Shown here in pieces: positions 8,257 to 15,796 of a stretch of DNA of 64,000 nt (its first letter is position 1; each line of letters starts with the position of its first letter). The stretch comes from Oceanobacillus piezotolerans. Lineage in GTDB: Bacteria > Bacillota > Bacilli > Bacillales > Amphibacillaceae. The translations under genes were made by a program, and so were the position numbers. The notes beneath the pieces are model-generated. The model saw only the letters and a list, made by a program, of their open reading frames with translations, made no database searches and was not told where the DNA came from. The stretch lies in contig NZ_RCHR01000004.1 in assembly GCF_003665065.1 (NCBI RefSeq), positions 124,001 to 188,000 of the forward strand, written 5' to 3'.

Positions 8257-8715
8257 TTACAACTTCATCCCCAACCGAATCATATCCCTGCATACTATCC
8301 CATTTTCTACAATCTCTTCTTGATAATGCTTAGAAAAATAATCAAACTCTACACTCATGATACGAAATCCGCATTTTTGATAGAAAGCTAGTTGATTTAC
8401 ACTAGAATTGCCCGTTCCCACTTCTAGGCACTTATAGCCTTGATTGGCGGCGTTCCGGATAGCGTCATAAATCAAAGTTTTTCCTATCCCACTGCCCTGA
8501 TGAGTCTCTCTTACAGCGATATTCATTATTTCTATCTTCTCACTATCTTTTGGAAGAAGAACATATACGCCTAGAATCTCATTAGATTTCTTATACAAAT
8601 AGCATTGACCCTTTGTAATATAGTTTTCAACTCGTTCTCTTGATGGGTCCGCAGTTAATAATAGTTCTAGAGGAAGATAGTCAGTGGGTATCCATTTTTC
8701 AATCATTAAATTCAC
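8257..8715 (-). CDS. yvbK: GNAT acetyltransferase, YvbK-like
   Basis: 152 residues. The GNAT core is clear: EIMNIAVRETHQGSGIGKTLI (motif A with QGSGIG) and NQLAFYQKCGFRI (motif B). The whole-length pattern, including GTGNSSVNQLAFYQKCGFR and the C-terminal DYFSKHYQEEIVENGI, is close to B. subtilis YvbK, an acetyltransferase of unknown natural substrate. Its start overlaps the stop of the YrvL-like gene by four bases (ATGA), so the two are translationally coupled. Confidence 0.82.
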   Translation of the reverse strand: MNLMIEKWIPTDYLPLELLLTADPSRERVENYITKGQCYLYKKSNEILGVYVLLPKDSEKIEIMNIAVRETHQGSGIGKTLIYDAIRNAANQGYKCLEVGTGNSSVNQLAFYQKCGFRIMSVEFDYFSKHYQEEIVENGIVCRDMIRLGMKL

Positions 8716-9143
8716 ACCTTTATCTTGTTAACTTTCTCATCCAGTAAAGAGTCAGCCACAGCTATAATCAATGCTAAAATAACCTCTGTCATTACAATAA
8801 TAGTAATCCCTGGCATTATTTCATCAAGCGTAAATAGAACAACCCATGCAATGATGGTATTTATTCCAATCATGACGGTGTTTTTATTTTTAAATCGCGA
8901 GGCAACAACGATAGAAATACCCTTTGAAAATAACTCTGTGAATATACTAATTACAAAATAGATAACAATAAACCATGTGAGCGTTTCAATAGATTCATAT
9001 CGTACATTAAAGATTTCAAAGAACCCTATCATGCCAAAGTAATAAGCTCCAAATATGATAGCCAGAACAACCAGGATAAACAATGCGAATAAGAGCATAG
9101 CCAGTGACTTACCTATAGGACCCAAGCCATTTTTGTTCTTCAT
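8712..9143 (-). CDS. YrvL-family membrane protein
   Basis: 143 residues with four hydrophobic segments (about 15-38, 55-75, 88-105, 112-130). The pattern FEIFNVRYES and TLDEIMPGITI followed by a last helix resembles B. subtilis YrvL, described as a regulatory membrane protein connected with the SigO-RsoA system. No sigma factor gene is nearby, so that role is not supported here. It overlaps the downstream yvbK-like gene by four bases. Confidence 0.6.
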   Translation of the reverse strand: MKNKNGLGPIGKSLAMLLFALFILVVLAIIFGAYYFGMIGFFEIFNVRYESIETLTWFIVIYFVISIFTELFSKGISIVVASRFKNKNTVMIGINTIIAWVVLFTLDEIMPGITIIVMTEVILALIIAVADSLLDEKVNKIKV

Positions 9144-9159
9144 ATGTACACCATTTTCA

Positions 9160-9660
9160 TCATATTTTCAAGCTTTCCTTTACATCTAATTTCATTTCAA
9201 TAGTATGTAGAATATGCCCTCCAAAATCTTCTTCATATTCTTTCACAAATTCAAAGCCTTTCGCTTCATAGAACCTCATTCCTATCAGGTTATTCTTTTC
9301 CACATTAAGTCGTATCTCTTTCACATTATTTAACTGCTCTACTCCCACACTTAAAAAAGCAGAACCTATTCCCATCCCTTGATACTCTGGGTAAATATAA
9401 ATAGCACCAAGAATAACGATACCATCCTCTGATACATTTGAATAATTTGCAAAACCCACCACTTGATCATCTGTTTCAGCAACAAAAACGGTAGTACGCT
9501 TTAATCTTTTTTTCAAATTTCTTGAGTTATATGCTTCCTTTAAAAAATTATTTTGAACTTCAAGAGGAATAATCCCCTCATATGTAGCGTTCCAGCTTAT
9601 CTCTGCAACTCTTCTGACTTGTGTGATATCTTTTTTTGTCATTTTCCGAATATGATACAC
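9160..9660 (-). CDS. GNAT acetyltransferase
   Basis: 166 residues starting at a GTG with GAAGGTGAG upstream. The GNAT core is plain: GAIYIYPEYQGMGIGSAFLS (motif A) and NLIGMRFYEAKGFEFV (motif B). The N-terminal YHIRKMTKKDITQVRRVAEISWNATYEG is typical of amino-group acetyltransferases with unknown small-molecule or peptide substrates. It is the first gene of a minus-strand run; 16 bases separate it from the YrvL-like gene. Confidence 0.85.
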   Translation of the reverse strand: MYHIRKMTKKDITQVRRVAEISWNATYEGIIPLEVQNNFLKEAYNSRNLKKRLKRTTVFVAETDDQVVGFANYSNVSEDGIVILGAIYIYPEYQGMGIGSAFLSVGVEQLNNVKEIRLNVEKNNLIGMRFYEAKGFEFVKEYEEDFGGHILHTIEMKLDVKESLKI

Positions 9661-9840
9661 GTTAACTCACCTTCCCGATGTCATCCAATTCTGCCAGTTT
9701 GTAACATTATAACAAAAATAACATTTATAGTAACATCAAATTTTAAACTGTATGCTGTATACCATACTTTTCTCCCCTTAAACACACAAATACTGCAGAG
9801 TTAATATACTGCTTTAAGTGTGAAAGGAGGAAATGCCTAT

Positions 9841-10306
9841 ATGCGTAATTATATTACCTTTCTCATGTTAGGATTAGCGGCGTTTTTCGTGATAACATTT
9901 CTAGTCATCTTTATTGCCTCAACGATTTCGAATCAAGTAGATGATACAGAAAGACAAACAGAAGAAGAAGAAGAAGAAAACACGGAGGAAAACAGTGACG
10001 AAAGTAACGAAGAAGAGAGTAACTCAAAGGATAAAGATAATGAAGAAGCAGAAAATTATAATCATGAAGAGAAGACGTTCTATTTGGGAATAAATTCAGC
10101 GAACTATAGAACCGAGGAATTATATGCAGCCGGTCAATTATTGGAGACCCTGAGGTAGGAGAGCATTCTTTAGGGATATAGGTTGGCAATATGCCATTGA
10201 GCAGCAACATGCAATATCTATCGAATCCTTTTACAATGGAGATGAAGAATTATCTTTGGTCGGAATAGGGCTATCCCTATTCCACCATCTTATTTTTCTG
10301 AAGTGA
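9841..10306 (+). pseudogene. Decaying gene: membrane anchor, acidic linker, broken C-terminal domain
   Basis: The reading frame from the ATG at 9841 (AAAGGAGG upstream) gives a membrane segment (about residues 5-28), a long Glu/Asp/Ser-rich stretch and the segment FYLGINSANYRTEELYAAGQLL, then stops at 10158. The protein-like text goes on in the other two frames: GDPEVGEHS from 10143 and FRDIGWQYAIEQQHAIS from about 10169 up to a stop at 10304. Two single-base shifts would join them. The 106-residue N-terminal frame may still be translated. Family not recognised. Confidence 0.5.
10262..10283. terminator. Bidirectional terminator
   Basis: GGAATAGGG and CCCTATTCC form a 9-bp perfect stem with a four-base loop. 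It overlaps the last codons of the minus-strand GNAT-DUF1992 gene and ends the plus-strand broken gene; TTATTTTT follows on the plus strand. Confidence 0.7.
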
Positions 10307-11170
10307 AGTTGGACAAGCATAATTATAATCCTTTATTTTTTTATTTATTTCCTTTAATTTTCGACGCCTTTGACTTCCTTGTACATGCTTTATTTCTTCT
10401 TTCAGCTGCTCAATCTCTTTGGACAATTTAACCCAATTAGGGAGCACATGGTTATCTTTCATCGTTTTATACAGCTGCTTCTCACCGGAATTTGCTAAGT
10501 ACTCTTGTTCTAGCTTGAGCGGCTTTCCTTTACCTGGGAGAAAATCAAATTGTCCATCTTTTTCTGCTTTCTTAACCATTTCTGTCAAATGATCGTGATA
10601 TTGCAGCTTCTCCTCTATCTCATATTCTTTTTTCCATTCTGGTTTTAAAAGTGATTGTACGATTGCGTCATGGGAGGCATAACTTTGATGCAAATAACCT
10701 CTTAGAATCCCTTCTTTTTTAAACCCTATTTTACTCAGCAATTGATTAGAAGCATGATTCTCTGGATAGGTTATGGCTCCCACTCGAAACAGCCCTAAAT
10801 GTCCAAAAGCATAGTCCAGTACTTCCTGTACGGCCTCGGTTGTTAATCTTTGGCGCCAGTAAGATGGATGAAGCTCGTAGCTTATATCTGCTTTTTTGCT
10901 CCAGATACTAAGGTTATTCAAGCCAACTGTACCGATCAAAAGGTCCTTTTCCTTTAATATTAACCCCCAACGTATACACCTTCTCTGTTTGTATAGTTGT
11001 CTGAGATTCTCCACTAATTCTCTTGCCTCACTCCTGTACACCATATTATCTTTTCCATAGTATAGCGTAACTTCTTTTCTCGATAGAATATCATATAATG
11101 CTTCTTCATGTTGATGGCTTATCTCAACAAGTTGAAGCCGATTTGTTTCCAGTACAGGAAATCGCTCCAC
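10277..11170 (-). CDS. GNAT acetyltransferase fused to DUF1992 (DnaJ-homologue C28-like) domain
   Basis: 297 residues from the GTG at 11170, preceded by AAGGGG; this gives the standard RimJ/RimL start ERFPVLETNRLQL. A longer frame from TTG 11242 has a poorer site. Residues 1-180 are a RimJ/RimL-type GNAT (SYELHPSYWRQRLTTEAV, NHASNQLLSKIGFKKEG). Residues 190-290 carry the DUF1992 signature KAEKDGQFDFLPGKGKPL and then PNWVKLSKEIEQLKEEI. DUF1992 is usually a separate small protein. The joint function is unknown. Confidence 0.82.
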   Translation of the reverse strand: MERFPVLETNRLQLVEISHQHEEALYDILSRKEVTLYYGKDNMVYRSEARELVENLRQLYKQRRCIRWGLILKEKDLLIGTVGLNNLSIWSKKADISYELHPSYWRQRLTTEAVQEVLDYAFGHLGLFRVGAITYPENHASNQLLSKIGFKKEGILRGYLHQSYASHDAIVQSLLKPEWKKEYEIEEKLQYHDHLTEMVKKAEKDGQFDFLPGKGKPLKLEQEYLANSGEKQLYKTMKDNHVLPNWVKLSKEIEQLKEEIKHVQGSQRRRKLKEINKKIKDYNYACPTSLQKNKMVE

Positions 11171-11249
11171 TTTATGTCCCCTTTCCTTTATTAAATAAAT
11201 GGGTACTCTTCTTTCTGTTGATATTCTAGTTTTTTTATTCAAAATCCTC

Positions 11250-11906
11250 TTAATACCTGAGAATCGTTTCTACTTGAGCATTAATCGTTAATTGGCCAGG
11301 CTCAATAGGTGTAGCACTTCCCGCTGCAACAGCAAACGTTTTAAAAGCAATTGGCGCTTCCATTTGTTCATTAATTTTAATTGGGGATTCATCAAGTGGG
11401 AGATTCATATGTTTAGCAATTGTTTGGGCTTTCTCCAAAGCATTGTCCAGAGCAATTGTGAGTGCTTGCTGATAATAAATATTCTCCTCTTTCACTGTAA
11501 ATCGGATATCCGATACCCGATTAGCTCCATTACGTACGGCCGTATCAATAACATTACCTGTCTCTTCGATATGATCTGCAATCACCGTAATCTGATTGAA
11601 AACCTCATACCCTCTTAACACTTGCCTCCCTTCTACAAAATCATAAACTGGCGTCACTGTGAAAGTTGTTGTCTGTATATTTTCTGACGGTAGGCCCAAT
11701 GCTTGAAGTGATTGAGCCACCCTAGTCATTGTAGCAGCATTCTCTTCTTGCGCCTGGCTCAGTGACTTGTCTTCCGTCAACACACCAAGCCTTATCGTTG
11801 CAATATCTGGTTTAACCTGAACGATACCATTTCCAATCACTTTGATTGTTCGATTACGATTCATTTGTCTCTGCTGATTTATAGGGTAATAACCATAAGG
11901 ATACAT
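11250..11906 (-). CDS. SIMPL domain (DUF541) protein
   Basis: 218 residues. The segment NRTIKVIGNGIVQVKPDIATIRLGVLTEDKS is the usual opening of the SIMPL/YggE family, followed by VTPVYDFVEGRQVLRGYEVFNQITV and a C-terminal region ending in a conserved VETILRY-type strand. Most family members are exported; here there is no signal peptide or lipobox, only a short Tyr/Pro-rich N-terminus, so it is probably cytosolic. ATG start behind AAGGGGGG. The function of the family in bacilli is unclear. The GNAT-DUF1992 gene follows. Confidence 0.85.
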   Translation of the reverse strand: MYPYGYYPINQQRQMNRNRTIKVIGNGIVQVKPDIATIRLGVLTEDKSLSQAQEENAATMTRVAQSLQALGLPSENIQTTTFTVTPVYDFVEGRQVLRGYEVFNQITVIADHIEETGNVIDTAVRNGANRVSDIRFTVKEENIYYQQALTIALDNALEKAQTIAKHMNLPLDESPIKINEQMEAPIAFKTFAVAAGSATPIEPGQLTINAQVETILRY

Positions 11907-12068
11907 CTAACCCCCCCTTTAGAATTGTGGTTTATAGATTCATATGCGTGGGGATCTGAAATGATTATTGTGAATAGTGATATTAATTCGGGGAGCATTG
12001 CTGGATGGTTCATTTTAGCGTAAGGCTTTAGCAATTATATAACTTTAGCCTACCAAAAAATCCTTCAT

Positions 12069-12623
12069 TCACCCCCAATAATCCGGATTCGCCATTCTCA
12101 TTTCCTCTACTACATCCTCTAAATCCATTGGGGTAATCAATAGAATCTCATAATTATCAGCTTTTTTGGCATACTCATAAAAATATTTACTACTGCCCTG
12201 AAATTCCTCATCCATTAATATAAGACAGGCGTCACTCTTATCGATAAGCCACATGTTTTTCGCTCTGAATTGATAGGCTCCCTTGTAATCTCCTTCATAG
12301 AGCGGCTTATAAAAATCAACCACAAAGGTGAGCTCTTGATATTTCTCCTTTAAATTATCTGGCCAGCGGCTATCCTGGTTTTCAAATGGAGGAAATATCG
12401 CGATTTGAATATCATAAGTTTCTTTTAAATCGAGCACTACTTCAGCAGTCCATAATTCTACCCCCATTTGTCCACTGACAATTACCCATTCTAAGCCCTC
12501 TTCTTCAATTAATTGAATCAATCGCTTTTGAATAGCGGCCTTTATAACTGTGACACGCGGATCATCTTCTTTGAAAATCCCCATTTCCATTGGTTTATAA
12601 CCTGTTACCGTGACTACTTTCAT
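12069..12623 (-). CDS. ypsA: YpsA, SLOG-family protein (DUF1273)
   Basis: 184 residues, close in length and pattern to B. subtilis YpsA: opening VVTVTGYKPMEMGIF, the EWVIVSGQMGVELWTAE loop and the C-terminal FIDKSD-like segment (LIDKSDACLILMDEE). The family has a SLOG nucleotide-binding fold; in B. subtilis and Staphylococcus aureus YpsA affects cell division through FtsZ. ATG start behind AAAGGGG. In many bacilli ypsA is next to gpsB; here the neighbour is the coat protein gene instead. Confidence 0.9.
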   Translation of the reverse strand: MKVVTVTGYKPMEMGIFKEDDPRVTVIKAAIQKRLIQLIEEEGLEWVIVSGQMGVELWTAEVVLDLKETYDIQIAIFPPFENQDSRWPDNLKEKYQELTFVVDFYKPLYEGDYKGAYQFRAKNMWLIDKSDACLILMDEEFQGSSKYFYEYAKKADNYEILLITPMDLEDVVEEMRMANPDYWG

Positions 12624-12663
12624 CGGAGAGCCCCTTTCATTCTGCTTGTCCTGTATTATTTAA

Positions 12664-12698
12664 AAAGAAAAGCTGGCATCATTTTACCAGCTCTCTTC
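12664..12698 (-). terminator. Terminator after cotD
   Basis: GAGCTGG and CCAGCTT arms with a ten-base loop, followed on the minus strand by TTCTTTTT. It separates cotD from ypsA. Confidence 0.75.
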
Positions 12699-12705
12699 CA
12701 TATTA

Positions 12706-13185
12706 TCACCATTTATGAGGTTTATTCCAATGTTTTCCATAACCTGGTTGCATTGCTCCTGCTACTTGACCTGGTCCAAAGCCTGGACCCATCCCTCCTG
12801 GGCCATAACCTGGGGTCATTGCTCCAGCTACCTGACCTGGTCCAAAACCTGGCCCCATTGCTCCTGGTCCATAACCTGGTCCAAAGCCTGGACCCATCCC
12901 TCCTGGTCCAAAACCTGGACTCATTACTCCTGCTACTTGACCTGGAGGTGTTGGTACTTCGTATGATGGTCCCATGATATCTACACTGTTTGTTACATTT
13001 TCAAAGGATGTAGAATGCGGGAACGTGTGTACATTTTTTACTAAGTGGTGATTAATGACATTTGTATGGGATGGATGCACCTGCTTTACTGTACTTTCAG
13101 AACAAGTATGAACATTATTAACCATAGTTGGATGGACAATACAAATTGGACAACCACAATGTGGTCCATGATGTCGACGTCTCAT
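12706..13185 (-). CDS. cotD: CotD-family spore coat protein with Gly/Pro-rich repeats
   Basis: 159 residues. The N-terminal 65 residues are the CotD type: Cys/His-rich start (RRRHHGPHCGCPICIVHP), then HTCSESTVKQVHPSHTNVINHH and VKNVHTFPHS. The C-terminal 85 residues are low-complexity repeats of GFGPG, GYGPG and GQVAGAM, not found in classical 75-residue CotD. A sigma-K-type promoter lies just upstream (13219-13246), fitting mother-cell expression late in sporulation. ATG start behind AAAGGGG. The repeat tail should vary in length among strains. Confidence 0.85.
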   Translation of the reverse strand: MRRRHHGPHCGCPICIVHPTMVNNVHTCSESTVKQVHPSHTNVINHHLVKNVHTFPHSTSFENVTNSVDIMGPSYEVPTPPGQVAGVMSPGFGPGGMGPGFGPGYGPGAMGPGFGPGQVAGAMTPGYGPGGMGPGFGPGQVAGAMQPGYGKHWNKPHKW

Positions 13186-13218
13186 AAATAAATCCCCTTT
13201 CTTCTCTTAGTACACTAA

Positions 13219-13246
13219 TAACCTATGACAATCATCATTAGCATGT
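13219..13246 (-). promoter_or_regulatory. Sigma-K-type promoter of cotD
   Basis: On the minus strand ACA (13246-13244), a 16-base gap and CATAGGTTA (13227-13219) match the sigma-K consensus AC / CATANNNTA. The -10 element lies 34 bases before the cotD ATG. Confidence 0.65.
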
Positions 13247-13442
13247 ATAAGCGAGTACCTATTTTTATTATTATTTTTAGAAAGGGCATTACACTAGTTA
13301 GGCGAGGATAAGCCTTCTTCACAGCTGAAGCTAGCTATTCTGCTATGTAAATAGGTCCACTCTTTAGTACTACTCTTTGTACATCAGACCTCATCCTTCT
13401 CGAACTTAAACAAAAAACCCTCCATCTCGTCCCATTTTCCAA

Positions 13443-13471
13443 TTGCTAAAAAATGAAACCTGACATAAGAT
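13443..13471 (+). promoter_or_regulatory. Sigma-A-type promoter of the mifM-like/yidC operon
   Basis: TTGCTA (13443-13448), 17 bases and TAAGAT (13466-13471). Transcription would start near 13478, about 40 bases before the leader peptide start. Confidence 0.6.
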
Positions 13472-13518
13472 TAAAACGTACAATTAATTATCTAGGACGG
13501 AAAAGGAGGTGAATATTG

Positions 13519-13902
13519 ATGTTCTTGGAATTAATTAATGAGCTATTTAGTGATTTTTCTCCAGTTTATATTTATTTAGGTTTTCTAGCATCGATTGTTT
13601 GTCTGGAGTTATTTCAAGTTCACTTTGATGAAAAGTTAACAAAGAACGAATTACGCATTCGCAGGATTCATGATATGCAATTCAGTTTAATCCCGGCATA
13701 TGAAGTCCCTCCCCGACTGAGAGATTTCCGCAGCTGGTTTAGTACCATAGTGAAACGAATCGCTGCGCCAGATGATGATACAGATGCACCATCCTTCTCG
13801 AGAATATTATTGAATAAATTTCGAGGAGGAAAAATATGGAACGAACATCATTATTCACTTTCTTTAAAAGAACAAGTATTATCACCATCATTCTATTATT
13901 AG
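13519..13902 (+). CDS. mifM: MifM-like translation-arrest leader peptide of yidC
   Basis: 127 residues from the ATG at 13519 (AAAGGAGG upstream). One membrane helix (about residues 15-34, PVYIYLGFLASIVCLELFQV), then a basic cytosolic stretch, then WFSTIVKRIAAPDDDTDAPS at about residues 73-92. This follows the arrest segment of B. subtilis MifM (basic/hydrophobic residues, then acidic DEED near residue 87-90), which senses YidC activity by stalling until its membrane segment is inserted. A hairpin over the yidC ribosome site starts at the codon just after the acidic run. Unusually the frame continues 37 codons further and overlaps yidC by 67 bases. Confidence 0.82.
   Translation: MFLELINELFSDFSPVYIYLGFLASIVCLELFQVHFDEKLTKNELRIRRIHDMQFSLIPAYEVPPRLRDFRSWFSTIVKRIAAPDDDTDAPSFSRILLNKFRGGKIWNEHHYSLSLKEQVLSPSFYY
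13792..13830 (+). promoter_or_regulatory. Hairpin sequestering the yidC ribosome-binding site
   Basis: TCCTTCTCGAGA (13792-13803) pairs with TTTCGAGGAGGA (13819-13830), 12 bp with two G-U pairs, burying the AGGAGG used by yidC. The 5' arm begins right after the PDDDTDAP codons, so a ribosome stalled there would cover it and free the site, the mechanism known for mifM-yidC2. Confidence 0.8.
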
Positions 13903-14642
13903 TCCTATTGGCAGGCTGCCAAGGAGCAGTAACGGAACCAATTGAAGCTGGCACAACTGGCGTTTTTAATCACTATTTCATCTATCCCTTTTCTGAATTA
14001 ATTAAAGGCATTGCATCCTTGTTTCATGATAATTATGGATTATCGATTATTATTATTACTTTCATGATTCGTATTGTATTAATGCCGTTTTTCTTAAAGC
14101 AAACCAAATCAAGTGTTCAAATGCGCGATAAGATGTCTGTCATTAAACCTGAAATGGATGCCCTTCAAGAAAAATACCAGAACAAACAAGATAAAGAATC
14201 ACAGATGATGAAGCAGCAAGAGTTAATGAATCTCTACCAGAAGCATGGAATGAACCCATTGGCAACGCTCGGCGGCTGCTTACCAATGCTTATTCAGTTT
14301 CCGATATTAATTGCCTTTTACTATGCCATTCTGCGCACGCCAGAAATCGCAACCCATTCGTTCTTATGGTTTAATCTTGGACAAACTGATATATGGATTA
14401 CCTTGTGTGCAGTGATTATTTATTACTTTCAATTTAAAGTATCTCAACTTGGCATGGACCCAAAAATGAAACAGCAAATGGCCATAATGGGAATTATTTC
14501 TCCGCTAATGATTGGCTTTATCTCTTTCTCTGCACCTGCTGCCCTGCCTTTATACTGGGCAGTTGGCGGATTATTTATGATAGCTCAAACGATGATTGTG
14601 AAAAAATTCTACACCTCTAAAGACAGTGACACGGCTTCCTAG
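13836..14642 (+). CDS. yidC: Membrane protein insertase YidC, lipoprotein type (MisCB/YidC2-like)
   Basis: 268 residues. Signal sequence with lipobox LAGC, lipid-modified Cys at residue 28. The Oxa1/YidC core follows: first helix pair GLSIIIITFMIRIVLMPFFLKQ with the conserved groove Arg, a cytosolic coiled coil (SVIKPEMDALQEKYQNKQDKE), and GGCLPMLIQFPILIAFYYAI, then further helices up to residue 255. It inserts and folds membrane proteins. It starts inside the MifM-like leader frame with its AGGAGG in a hairpin, so it is probably the inducible second YidC (B. subtilis YqjG) rather than SpoIIIJ. Confidence 0.92.
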   Translation: MERTSLFTFFKRTSIITIILLLVLLAGCQGAVTEPIEAGTTGVFNHYFIYPFSELIKGIASLFHDNYGLSIIIITFMIRIVLMPFFLKQTKSSVQMRDKMSVIKPEMDALQEKYQNKQDKESQMMKQQELMNLYQKHGMNPLATLGGCLPMLIQFPILIAFYYAILRTPEIATHSFLWFNLGQTDIWITLCAVIIYYFQFKVSQLGMDPKMKQQMAIMGIISPLMIGFISFSAPAALPLYWAVGGLFMIAQTMIVKKFYTSKDSDTAS

Positions 14643-14706
14643 AGTGGATAGAGTTTAGAATCTGAAATGAGAGAAGAATACCGCTTTCAGTAATTATCCT
14701 GCTTAT

Positions 14707-14745
14707 AAAAAAACTTCCATCCTTCAAACAGGGTGGAAGTTTTTT
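14707..14745. terminator. Bidirectional terminator between yidC and mscL
   Basis: AAAAAACTTCCA-CC and GGTGGAAGTTTTTT arms with one bulged T and an eight-base loop, placed between convergent genes. Confidence 0.85.
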
Positions 14746-14748
14746 ATA

Positions 14749-15141
14749 TTAGGCTTTATTGTTTTGCTCTTGCAATAAATCACGAATCTCGGTTAATAGC
14801 TGCTCTGTCGGTTCTAATTTTTCCTCTACCGCTTCTTCTACTGGTTCTTCTTTACGCTTAAATCGATTAAAGAAACGGATCACAAAGAAAATGGAAAACG
14901 CAATGATAAAGAAATCTAAAATTTCTTGAAGAAACGTACCATATAAGACCTCGGCATCCCCGACATGAATCTTCAGATCTGTAATATCAATCCCACCAAT
15001 TAGCATCCCAACTAGAGGCATAATAATGTTATCTACAAAAGAAGAAACTATGGAACTGAATGCGGTTCCTATTACAACCGCCACAGCTAAATCGATAAAA
15101 TTACCTTTCTTAAACGCAAACTCCTTAAATTCTTTCCACAC
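14749..15141 (-). CDS. mscL: Large-conductance mechanosensitive channel MscL
   Basis: 130 residues, the family's usual length. N-terminal amphipathic helix and first membrane helix (WKEFKEFAFKKGNFIDLAVAVVIGTAFSSIVSSFVDN) with the GNFIDLAVAVVIG pore motif, periplasmic loop (GGIDITDLKIHVGDAEV), second helix (EILDFFIIAFSIFFVIRF) and a charged C-terminal helix. It forms a pentameric pore that opens at high membrane tension and releases solutes on osmotic downshock. GTG start behind AGGAG. Confidence 0.97.
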   Translation of the reverse strand: MWKEFKEFAFKKGNFIDLAVAVVIGTAFSSIVSSFVDNIIMPLVGMLIGGIDITDLKIHVGDAEVLYGTFLQEILDFFIIAFSIFFVIRFFNRFKRKEEPVEEAVEEKLEPTEQLLTEIRDLLQEQNNKA

Positions 15142-15449
15142 AATTACCAGCTCCTACTTATAAAGTGAATCTTATTAACGTGGGGCTTTTCCCACTTGAA
15201 TACCAGATAAACGAATTGGCTATTTGACAAGAATACCTCCCACTTACTTTTTTCTGATTCTTAAAATGGGGGATCTTACAGCCAGTTATCTTAGGATAAA
15301 TCGTTCCAGAAGCTATTGTAACGTATTATGATTGGAAAAACGAAGACATTCGCTCTTCTCTTAAAGAAGAACTCCTTTTTCGTGCCATAATTATTTTAAA
15401 AAGAGTAAAAGAGCTTAATCGAGATCGATATAAGCTCTTTTAGTTATAA
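15142..15449. other. Intergenic region with possible gene remnant
   Basis: 308 bases between mscL and sspP. A plus-strand stretch (15294-15443) reads in protein-like fashion, IVPEAIVTYYDWKNEDIRS and on to KELNRDRYKLF, but has no start codon; a candidate start (MGDLTASYLRINR from 15266) is in another frame. Its end coincides with the sspP terminator stem, so part of the reading may be accidental. It could be a frameshifted small gene. Nothing else seen. Confidence 0.25.
15407..15441 (-). terminator. Terminator of sspP
   Basis: AAAAGAGCTTA (15407-15417) and TAAGCTCTTTT (15431-15441) with further pairing of ATCGA/TCGAT inside. On the minus strand it is followed by ACTCTTTTT. Confidence 0.8.
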
Positions 15450-15602
15450 CTACATATCATGATGCGTATTATGATTTTGCCTCGAATGATTTGCATTTTT
15501 TACTTTTTTAGACCCTGCTAGGGGCTCTCCATACGGTTGCTGCGGACTTTGAGGAAGACGAGGCTTTTCCTGTTGCTTTGGTCCCTTTGGTTTTCCTGCC
15601 AT
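15450..15602 (-). CDS. sspP: Small acid-soluble spore protein P
   Basis: 50 residues. The C-terminal half [20 protein letters not shown] and NTHHDM matches B. subtilis SspP ([22 protein letters not shown] pattern); the N-terminal half is Lys/Pro/Gln-rich. ATG start with AAAGGAGGAG upstream. SspP is one of the minor small acid-soluble spore proteins made in the forespore; its exact role is unclear. In B. subtilis sspP follows sspO and is near citB; here it stands alone with its own terminator. Confidence 0.9.
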   Translation of the reverse strand: MAGKPKGPKQQEKPRLPQSPQQPYGEPLAGSKKVKNANHSRQNHNTHHDM

Positions 15603-15754
15603 ATTATACTCCTCCTTTCACTGCTTCTAGTTTTCGATGATTTTATAATAATATGCAATACTTACTGTTGTTTCTAATAGGCAGAAGTAGATAACCCTAA
15701 ATGGCAGATATAAAGCGAAACTCTATTAGGTGGTGGTCTCACGAGAAATAAAAA

Positions 15755-15790
15755 AAGAGGCCCACATTGATATGAAGATGTGGGCCTCTT
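15755..15790 (-). terminator. Terminator of ppaC
   Basis: AAGAGGCCCACAT and ATGTGGGCCTCTT form a 13-bp perfect stem; seven Ts follow on the minus strand. It begins seven bases after the ppaC stop. Confidence 0.93.
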
Positions 15791-15796
15791 ATAGGT

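Noticed and set aside
12513..12977. Plus-strand frame of 154 codons opposite cotD and ypsA
   Set aside because: Its repetitive Leu/Val/Gln text is the mirror of the CotD Gly/Pro repeats; no ribosome site or family.
15266..15443. Possible small frameshifted gene between mscL and sspP
   Set aside because: Protein-like in two frames, but no ribosome site, and its end is made of the sspP terminator stem; kept only as a note.
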